DNA of 64,000 nucleotides, taken from contig QYAI01000040.1 of assembly GCA_003988855.1 (NCBI GenBank), forward strand, positions 62,001 through 126,000, written 5' to 3'. The position numbers were made by a program, and so were the translations under genes. The notes under the pieces are model-generated. The model saw nothing but the letters and a program-made list of their open reading frames with translations, ran no database searches and was not told the origin of the DNA. Below, piece after piece: positions 56,745-64,000 of this stretch (its first letter is position 1; the number at the start of each line of letters is the position of its first letter). The stretch comes from Arachnopeziza araneosa (taxonomy: Eukaryota > Ascomycota > Leotiomycetes > Helotiales > Arachnopezizaceae).

Positions 56745-57560
56745 TTACAGGGCCAGGAGCGCGCCAGCCACAAGGGCCATGCCTCCGAAGCCGCCGAGGA
56801 CGACGCGCTCCGCGGCGCCGGTGAACTGAACGGCGGTGGCGCTGGCAGTGGTGGAGGTGGTGGCCGGGAGGGTGGCATTGTGGGTCTTGACGGAGGTATA
56901 TGGGATGGCAGAGGTGCTGGAGGATTCTGGGCAGGTGGTGGTGGTGGTGTAGTCAGTGACGGTGGTGCTGGTTGCGACGCCGGTCACGGGAGGAGCCGAG
57001 GAAGAGGAAGAGGACGAGGACGAAGAGGAAGTGGTGACGGCTGCGCTGGTTGCGGGGGCACTGGACGGGGCGGTGGAGGTGCCTGCTGCAGTCTCGGATA
57101 CCAATACACCTGTGAGAGAGTAGGCAGCGGCGCATTGAGAGAGAGACATGCCGTCAGGGCAGCACCAGGTTCCTCCAGTCGCATCCGAGGTGCAGTAGTA
57201 ATCTGCGTCACAAGAGTTCCCGGATCCACTAGGAAACGTTAGAGAGACATCTCGACAGGTGATGATCAACCCAGATAGACGAGAGAAGACTTACTCAGGG
57301 CAACAAGTCTGTTGGATCGAGGGATCAAAGCAGTGGAGTTCATCGTCGGAAGACGCGCACTGGACGTATCCGTCACCACAAGAAGAAGCACAATCAGTTC
57401 CCGGACCGCAGTAAGTCTGAGTAGGTTGATAACCCGCCTGGCGTTTGGCGAGGCCAAACGCCTGGTTCAGGGACATCTTGCCGAGGATCTGATAAGGAGC
57501 CGGCTCAGCAGCCGCAAGGGCGACGAGAAGCGAAGAAAGGGCGAGGGTATTGAAGAGCAT
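56745..57560 (-). CDS. GPI-anchored cysteine-rich surface protein
   Basis: Exons are 57295-57560 and 56745-57228; 249 residues. Signal peptide MLFNTLALSSLLVALAAAEP (cut near residue 19). Residues 40-130 hold about 12 cysteines in patterns such as YCGPGTDCASSCG, QTCCPDGSGNSC, DYYCTS and TWCCPDGMSLSQC, the last like repeats in fungal wall-associated proteins. The pattern CCPDG is completed only by splicing. Residues 140-220 are almost purely Ser/Thr/Ala, likely O-mannosylated stalk. The C-terminus ends in a hydrophobic tail (VVLGGFGGMALVAGALLAL) after a small-residue region, the signal for a GPI anchor. Probably a cell-wall or secreted surface protein; no enzyme domain is seen. Confidence 0.88.
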
Positions 57561-58465
57561 CTTGAAAATATGGAACGAGCTGTGCGTTGTATAACGAGTG
57601 TGGTAAAGAAAGAAGCTGAATGTATGAGAATGCGAATGAAGGCGTGAAAGGAGGCGTGTGGCCGTACTTATTATAACTGGCGTGGTCCCAGCTTCGAGAC
57701 CTTCTTAATGAGCAGACAGAGCAGACAGAGCAGCAGGCCTGCCATCCTTCCAGATCGAAAAGGGACTCTGGGGTTATCTGGTGGGCTCAGCACTGATCGC
57801 GTGTATAATTACTGCACGGCTGAGAGGTGGTAACATGGCGGATTTTGCACGCATGGGATTTGACCATGGGCCCAGCAACCAAGCAGAATTAAGGTTAACC
57901 CAGCCAGCAGCAGGGCCCGAGTACCAATCCAGAGCGAGAGTGCTGGCCCAACGGGGAAATGAAAGGATGCGCGCCAACTGCATGGGGCGAGTGCTCTCCA
58001 GAGCGCCAACTGAAATGTCCACCATTTCAAGATGCGCCAATCAGGGGGGCGTGTTTACATCCAGAGCGTAAGGTGTGTTTCAGCCCCGGATTCGCTTCCC
58101 GTTGGGCGTACAGGCTGACCCGAGATTCTGCCTAAGACAACAAACAATAATCATAATAAAAATAGGAGAGAGAGAGAGTGTGTGGCCTTGGCCATCAGGG
58201 GGACCCCTCTAAGCCCTGTGGTAAATACGATGCGGGTCCGTTGGTGATAGGCGATCAAGCGAGTGCTGCAAGCCATCGGAAGCGCCCAACACCAATCACC
58301 CGCCCGCTCCAGACGCAGCGTCATGAAGAATTCAGGTGGGGCAGTTTCCCCCCTCCCAAAGGCCTCAAGATGCCAAAGTCACTCAACACTATCTAACGTC
58401 AAGCTCACTAGCAGCAACACATCCTGGATCGGATAGTGATCGCTGAGCCTCGACCTCACTCACTC
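57561..58465. other. Intergenic region between surface protein and NmrA genes
   Basis: 905 bases between divergently oriented genes, so both promoters should lie here. A GA repeat (gagagagagagag) is at about 58167-58180. Frames of up to 96 codons occur but none is convincing. Confidence 0.4.
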
Positions 58466-59368
58466 ATGGCCAATACCATCCTTGTGACAGGCGCCACGGG
58501 AAAACAGGGAGGAGCCGTCATTGACGCATTGCTCTCCAGCGCCATCCAGGATCTTCGCATACTGGCCCTCACGCGGAACCCGTCCTCACCAGCCTCACAG
58601 GCCCTCCTCTCCAAGAACCCGTCACAGATCAAATTACTGCAGGGTGACCTGAAGGATCCTGAGAGCCTCTTCAGGACTGCAGAGGTCCCAATCACCGCCG
58701 TCTTTAGCGTCTCCATTCCCGTCGTAGGATTCGGCCCCAACAACGAAGAGGAGAATCAGGGAAAGGCTCTTGTCGATGCTGCGCTGTCCCATGGTGTACA
58801 GCATTTCGTCTTCACCTCGGTGGATCGACATGGGGATTCGGAGACCGACGTGCCTCATTTCATCTCCAAGGCTCGCGTGGAGAAGCATTTGATAGACAGC
58901 TGCAGCGGCCCAGAATCAACCATGACATGGACCATCCTCCGCCCAGTAGCATTCATGGATAACATTGTCCCTGGCTTCGCAGGGAAGATTTTCCCTACCG
59001 CGTGGAAAGTCGGCCTTTCTCCCAGCACGAAGCTACAGCTCATTGCTTCCCAGGACATTGGCATTTTTGGAGCTCAGGCACTGCTTCGGCCCACAGAGTT
59101 CTCGGGCCGGAAGATCAGTCTAGCGGGTGATGATTTGACGTTTGCGGAGGCCAATTTACTCTTCAAGACGGAGGTGGGATATGATATGCCAACGACTTTT
59201 GGATTCCTGGCATCGTTTGGTTTGTGGATGATTAAAGATCTCGGGTTGATGTTCAAGTTCTTTGAGGATGTGGGTTACGCGGCGGATGTGACGGCCTTGA
59301 AGAAAGAGCACCCGGGACTTCAGAGTTTTAGCGAATGGCTAAAGAATAGCCAGTTCGTGGACAAGTAG
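58466..59368 (+). CDS. NmrA-like NAD(P)-binding protein
   Basis: Single exon, 300 residues from the ATG at 58466, which places the dinucleotide motif at the very N-terminus: TILVTGATGKQGGAVIDALL (GxxGxxG). An in-frame ATG at 58436 would add ten residues. VQHFVFTSVDRHG and WTILRPVAFMDN are typical of NmrA/HSCARG-type atypical short-chain dehydrogenases, which sense NAD(P) redox state or act as reductases. The Tyr-xxx-Lys pair of classical short-chain dehydrogenases is not present at the usual place, which fits a sensor or an isoflavone-reductase-like role. The C-terminus (HPGLQSFSEWLKNS) is typical too. Nitrogen regulator NmrA is one member, but this is not clearly its orthologue. Confidence 0.9.
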   Translation: MANTILVTGATGKQGGAVIDALLSSAIQDLRILALTRNPSSPASQALLSKNPSQIKLLQGDLKDPESLFRTAEVPITAVFSVSIPVVGFGPNNEEENQGKALVDAALSHGVQHFVFTSVDRHGDSETDVPHFISKARVEKHLIDSCSGPESTMTWTILRPVAFMDNIVPGFAGKIFPTAWKVGLSPSTKLQLIASQDIGIFGAQALLRPTEFSGRKISLAGDDLTFAEANLLFKTEVGYDMPTTFGFLASFGLWMIKDLGLMFKFFEDVGYAADVTALKKEHPGLQSFSEWLKNSQFVDK

Positions 59369-60696
59369 GTACTGATGATGCGAGTATCAGATCGGCATTC
59401 TGCGAGTATTGATTTTGGAGTCTGGAACAGTAAGCCGGCGATTATTAGACCGCTCGAAACGATGCATAATGAAATCCAAGTTTACGGCCTCCGACTCGGG
59501 AAGCGGCACGAGCTTCACTTTACTTCTTCACACGTAATGACGCAAATACTAAGTTAATTAAATCAGCTTCCATTCTCAAAGTTTTCTCCATCATGTGAAG
59601 CATACCTCGTTACTATCGAATTACGTATCTAGTTGCCTTGTAACATATATGCTCTTACGTCCGCATAAGGTAAGGGATCATCAAATAAAAAGCGAGGTCG
59701 AAAATAGGATCGAAAAATCACCGGGTGCAGCCAAGTTGATGGAAACAAAGATAGACCCACAGGGGCAGGTCGCACACGATCCAGGGCAGGCACTGTATAC
59801 TGATCTAGCACCATAAAGCTGCACAGCAGGCCATAAAACAACCTAAGACAGCCTACTTTAGCGCCTCTTCAAAGAGATTTGCATGCAGAAACGTGCAGTA
59901 TGAGTTGAACGACTTACTTCTAGGCACGGAGAGGATCCGGGTTCTTGCCAAAGTGCTGCACGGCCGGAGATTAAGCTCATTTCAAAGGGGAGTGTTGTGC
60001 CACCCTCTCGACATCGAGGCCATGTTAAAGCTTCAGCTGCGAGGGTGAGCTTGTCCCCCTGTGGATTGGCTCCGGAGGTGGATGCACATCTCAGCCTCCG
60101 GACGCAGAGTGGCACGAAACGACTGAGTGGTAAGCGAGAATCCTTCGAGGACAGCAGTGTGAAATATGACTGAGAGACAAATCTTGTGTTCTTCCTCGCA
60201 ATGACACCCCATTCGGTTTCTATCCTCCCGAGAGTTCCTCTGCATCCCAACTGCTTCGAATGACACCTGTATTTGCGTAACCAACCATGCATCATAAAAA
60301 GATTTCCTGAGAACAATAACACAGGTACATGAATCAAAGACTTTTGAATCCTCACCGTTTTCGGGATCGACGCCATACAGCATGGATAGGTCGCCGTCTC
60401 GTGAAACGTTGTACCACCAACGTATTCCGGGGATATGGATGAGATATGTAGAAAGGCCTGAGATCTGTGTGTATCTGGTTATAATATTTAAATGTGGAGA
60501 TGATCCCGTCTTCTGGAAGCCTTTGTACCTCCATATGACTCTGTGATGCCTAAACGATCATCAAGACTTTGTACCTACCTGCCCCAGGTCTTCGATAAAT
60601 TTCGTGGGTCGTGGTTGACCCTCCCAATCCTGTATTCTCAATAAATATCGAGAAAAGCTTCGGTGGACTGCCACTTTTTCTCCCATATCATTTCCG
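59369..60696. other. Intergenic region upstream of the FAD oxidase
   Basis: About 1.3 kb. Minus-strand frames (59858-60376 and overlaps) reach 172 codons but are not supported by family resemblance. It should include the promoter of the FAD-linked oxidase. Confidence 0.45.
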
Positions 60697-62537
60697 ATGA
60701 CGAGCATCATCGCATGCCTATTAGGCAGCTTAACACTCAAGGGTCCTCCACCACCAGACGCCATTGTGGCTTGTTCGGCTATCGCTGCAGGTACCCGCAT
60801 CGAGACACAGAGCTGGCCAGGACAATGCAATTCCGACTATTCGGAAGCTCAAAGCCACTACTGGTCCAGTGCCAACGCTGACAATGTGCCTGCATGTGTT
60901 GTTTTTCCTACGAGTGTGAACGATATTTCTTGTATTATGAGAATTCTCTCTCACCATCCAGATGTTAACTTTGCGGTCAAAAGTGGTGGACATAATGCTA
61001 ATGTCGGCTTCTCGAGCGTGGATGGAGGTGTCTTGATCTCCTTGGTTCATATGAATACTACGACTCTGTCACAGGACAGGAAGTCAGCAGATGTTCAGCC
61101 TGGAGCAAGGTGGGAAAATGTTATTGCAGCGTTGGATCCGTACAATCTGGCTGTTGTCGGAGGACGAGTTGGTAAGTGTTTCAGCAATCTCGATAAGCTT
61201 ATTGGCTGATTATTCGAGGCGACGTGGGTGTAGGGGGTCTCTTACTAGGATGCGGACTGAGCTTCTTAAGCCCTCAGTATGGCTTGCCGTGTGATAATAG
61301 TAAGTACGCACTTCGTTGAATAGAAAGAGTGCATTAATCTTTCCGAAGTCCTCAATTATGAAGTTGTTTTATCATGTGGAGCAATAGTAAATGCTAATGC
61401 CACGAGCCATTCTGATTTGTTTTGGGCTTTAAAAGGAGGCGGGAATCAATTTGGTAGATTCTCTCTGCCAGCCTTGTCCTTGTTTGCTGAAAATTGTAGG
61501 CATCGTCTCAAGGTTTACCCTTCGAACCTATCAAATCGGCCAGGTAGATAATCCCTCGAGTCTTCAATCAAAGCTGACGCTCTAGGTCTGGGGAGGAGTG
61601 AGACTGTACGGTCCACAATATGTGAAAGCCATTCTTGACGCCACTCATGACTTCACACAGAATAGTGATCCTCGTGCTAGTATCATTCCATCGGTGCAAA
61701 TCGTTATCGATGGATTGATTGAATTCATTGTGGTGTTCTTCTTCTATGATGGCCCACAACCGCCAAAAGGAGGAATTTTCACTAAATTTGATGCAATTCC
61801 GTTCACAAATGATACAACTCGAACACAGTCATACAGTTCGTTGGTATGATTTTGGTGAGAATAGTTGATGAAGCCAAGACTAACAGCAGCAGTTAACTTC
61901 AAACAATGCACTGGCATCCTTGAATGGCTTCCGCTACATCCTTCGAGTAAGAACTACTCCATGTTTGATTCGGTTTAAGACTAAATCATTTTGATAGGGA
62001 TCGACGATTCCAAATCTTCCCGGAAGCGCTGGCACCGACCTTCTCAATGCGAATTACAACCTTTACTCCAGCTATGTACGGAGCATGGGACTAATACCAG
62101 GTCTCCTTGAACCTGGATTTGCTTTCATCCTCATATATCAACCTATCCCATATAGCATCGCAAAAGCTTCAGTAGAGGTTAATCCCGCAGGCAACCTTCT
62201 CGGACTCTCTCTCAAGGACGGAGATCATATGTGGATGGTGTCTTCTGTATCATGGTTGACTGCCGCAGGAGATGGCATTGCACATTCCGCAGCTACGAAA
62301 ATTCTGGCTGATATAACAACATATACAGCAACGCAATATGCTGGAATAAAAAGTTCAAATTTTCAAGGAGGAAATCTTGCGGATGAGTATACTCTTCCCA
62401 TTTTCATGAACGACGCAATGTACGATCAGCAAGTTTTGCAAGGCTATGGGAATGTCACATATTCCCGTCTGAAAGCTATTCAGAAGTCTTATGACCCTAC
62501 TGGAACCTTCCCAAGCAGAACAGATGGCTTCAAGTAA
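60697..62537 (+). CDS. FAD-linked (PCMH/BBE-type) oxidoreductase
   Basis: Seven exons: 60697-61171, 61219-61299, 61349-61453, 61500-61543, 61586-61843, 61893-61946 and 61998-62537; 518 residues, in frame throughout. The FAD domain begins around residue 60 (PACVVFPTSVNDI) and has FAVKSGGHNANVGFSS, whose His is the usual covalent FAD attachment site. It continues with DVGVGGLLLGCGLSFLSPQYG, where the usual third Gly of the GGG run is Cys. Later come LFWALKGGGNQFGIVSRFTL and, at the C-terminus, YDPTGTFPSRTDGFK in place of the common YDP..VF...GF. A short hydrophobic N-terminus may be a signal peptide. Relatives oxidise sugars or secondary metabolites. No clear metabolite cluster surrounds it. 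Confidence 0.9.
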
Positions 62538-62817
62538 AATTCAGGTGCTTAGTAATTGGCTTTGCGACGAGATAAAATAATGTATAATTAGTTTGGTTTC
62601 GGTCGGATCGCTGGCGAGAGCTTTGATGATAATGTAAGAGAAGATATAGCAAATGACAGCACCAATATAATCATGCGTGGTTTGGAGGGGACGAAAGGAG
62701 TTGAACTAGAATGATGACATTCGGAGAAAATTTACGACGTCGTGACAGCGCGCTTGAACATTTCGAACCGACGCGCTTGAGACCCCACCATTTCCACAAC
62801 AACAACCCAATGCCTCC

Positions 62818-64000
62818 ATGACAGACCTCACAGCTGTTCTTCCCGACTTCCCAATTCATCAATATGTACGAATCCTGCCGTCCCTCGAGAAGCATCGAGT
62901 CACCACCGCCGACCTCTTGACGCTCGATGGTCTGGAGATAGCAAAACGCGCTCAATTGCCTATCCCCGATGTAAAGCGACTGTGCAAAGAAGTACTTGAG
63001 GCTCTTCAAGGCGGTTTGGGAATTGCAGATCTGGAAGATGGCCAAGGAGAGGTACCAACCCTGAGAAGGACAGGTGAAGAGATTTTGGATTCGTGGAATA
63101 CGATCAGCACCTTGGATGATGATTTGGATCGTGCTTTAGGAGGTGGGATTCCCACGGGATCTATAACGGAAATCACAGGTGAAAGGTACTATTTCTTGTT
63201 CCCTGATATCGAAAGGAAACTAACAATCTACAGTGGCGCGGGCAAGACTCAATTCCTCCTAACTCTCCTCCTCTCCGCCCAACTCCCCACACCCCAAGGC
63301 CTCTCTAGCGCAACTCTCTATATCTCCACCGAATCCGCCCTACCCGTTACCCGTCTCCGACAAATGCTTCTCTCGCACCCCGCTCTGTCATCAGTTGACC
63401 CCAAACCCTCCCTCGATAGAATCATCAGTATCGTAACCCCAGACTTGGAATCCCAAGACCACATCCTCCGCTACCAGGTCCCCGTTGCCATAAAAAATCA
63501 TGGCATCCGTCTCCTGATCCTTGATTCCGTGGCTGCAAACTACAGAGCTGAATTCGAGCGTGGGACCAATGGTGCTGTCAGTAAAAGCGCCGCGAACATG
63601 GCGCAGAGGAGTTCGGAATTGGTGAGGTTGGGACAGTTACTTCGAGATTTGGCGAGGAAGCTAGATATTGCTATTGTGGTTGCCAATCAGGTTGCTGATC
63701 GCTTTTACGGTAATGCTGGTGCCTTTTCTTCGTCTAGGATCCCTGGAGAAGAAAATACATTCTTCCAAAATACTTCTGAACCCATGTCCCTCGATCACCA
63801 ACAGCGCTGGTTCACCGGTTGGGGAGACGATCCTCATCCCTCTTATCTGACACTCAAGAGTATGAAAACTCCAAGTTTGGGCCTCATATGGACCACGCAG
63901 ATCGCGTGTCGCATAGCATTAATCAAGCGCCCTGTATATGGCCCTGGCATCGTTGCGGATGAGCTGAATGAGATGGGGGAGCCAGTGTTGAGGAGGTGGA
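62818..64000 (+). CDS. RAD57: Rad51 paralogue Rad57 (XRCC3-like), 5' part
   Basis: Recombination mediator that with Rad55 stabilises Rad51 filaments. Exon 1 is 62818-63185; exon 2 starts at 63234 and is still open at the window end, so about 378 residues are visible. The N-terminal helix-hairpin-like part (HQYVRILPSLEKHRVTTADL) precedes LDRALGGGIPTGSITEITGE. Walker A is GESGAGKTQ, restored across the 48-base intron. It continues with TLYISTESALPVTRLRQML, Walker B LLILDSVAANYRAEF and QLLRDLARKLDIAIVVANQV. This last phrase and the Asp-Ser-Val-Ala-Ala motif are typical of the Rad57/XRCC3 branch. The 3' end lies outside. The insertion after VADRF (FSSSRIPGEENTFF) might contain a small intron. Confidence 0.92.
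   Translation, partial: MTDLTAVLPDFPIHQYVRILPSLEKHRVTTADLLTLDGLEIAKRAQLPIPDVKRLCKEVLEALQGGLGIADLEDGQGEVPTLRRTGEEILDSWNTISTLDDDLDRALGGGIPTGSITEITGERYYFLFPDIERKLTIYSGAGKTQFLLTLLLSAQLPTPQGLSSATLYISTESALPVTRLRQMLLSHPALSSVDPKPSLDRIISIVTPDLESQDHILRYQVPVAIKNHGIRLLILDSVAANYRAEFERGTNGAVSKSAANMAQRSSELVRLGQLLRDLARKLDIAIVVANQVADRFYGNAGAFSSSRIPGEENTFFQNTSEPMSLDHQQRWFTGWGDDPHPSYLTLKSMKTPSLGLIWTTQIACRIALIKRPVYGPGIVADELNEMGEPVLRRW

Noticed and set aside
58466..62537. NmrA-like gene and FAD oxidase as a metabolite cluster
   Set aside because: Two oxidoreductases separated by 1.3 kb without a backbone enzyme, transporter or regulator is not enough.
5211..64000. SWIM protein and Rad57 as parts of one recombination gene cluster
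   Set aside because: They are about 57 kb apart with many unrelated genes between, so shared pathway is the only link.
1..64000. CRISPR arrays, bacterial operons, insertion sequences
   Set aside because: No regularly spaced repeats with unique spacers and no transposase genes were seen; the DNA is clearly fungal nuclear sequence.

Overview
The window is nuclear DNA of a filamentous ascomycete (Pezizomycotina). Genes lie on both strands with no operons. Most carry one to seven short introns of about 45-60 bases, with GT...AG ends and CTAAC/CTGAC-like branch sites. The gene set is fungal: an Nce101-type small protein, a Ggc1-type GTP/GDP carrier, a DUF726 hydrolase, a Zn(II)2Cys6 regulator, an NRPS-like reductase and an NmrA-like protein. 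A leotiomycete is my guess from general flavour only. I rebuilt exon-intron structures by hand from reading frame and splice sites.

Region by region. 1-2176 holds no gene I can support. 2177-14361 is a dense housekeeping block: adenylate kinase and proteasome subunit Rpn8 (divergent), a SWIM zinc-finger protein, coproporphyrinogen III oxidase and Atg8 (divergent), an 807-residue protein of unknown function, Nce101, and the mitochondrial GTP/GDP carrier. 14450-19840 is gene-poor and decayed; it contains a membrane-protein pseudogene with three in-frame TAG stops and further coding scraps. 19838-24723 is a hydantoin/N-carbamoyl-amino-acid locus: a frameshifted N-carbamoylase relic, an intact hydantoin-racemase-like gene, and a divergent Zn(II)2Cys6 regulator. 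26351-29751 is an orphan adenylation-thiolation-reductase (NRPS-like) gene. 31005-35424 holds a membrane-anchored RING-H2 protein and a small membrane protein. 35600-40770 is AT-rich and mostly non-coding, with one multi-spanning membrane protein followed by a degenerate 167-bp tandem duplication. 40772-54015 returns to ordinary genes: DUF726 hydrolase, tubulin cofactor B, a Myb/SANT protein with a long empty upstream region, Trm9 tRNA methyltransferase and a ubiquitin-specific protease. 54856-64000 holds a Gfo/Idh/MocA dehydrogenase, a GPI-anchored cysteine-rich surface protein, an NmrA-like protein, a seven-exon FAD-linked oxidase, and the 5' part of the Rad51 paralogue Rad57, which runs off the window.

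How the genes relate. Most neighbours are functionally unrelated, as is normal in fungi. The one stretch that reads as a functional group is 19838-24723, where racemase, carbamoylase relic and regulator fit D-amino-acid or hydantoin catabolism; the hydrolytic step is dead while the other two genes look intact. The SWIM protein (possible Shu2/SWS1 homologue) and Rad57 both belong to homologous recombination but lie about 57 kb apart, which I treat as coincidence. I did not find a convincing new multi-gene system. The best leads are the half-decayed hydantoin locus, the TAG-pocked pseudogene, the tandem duplication behind the membrane protein, and the family-less 807-residue protein.
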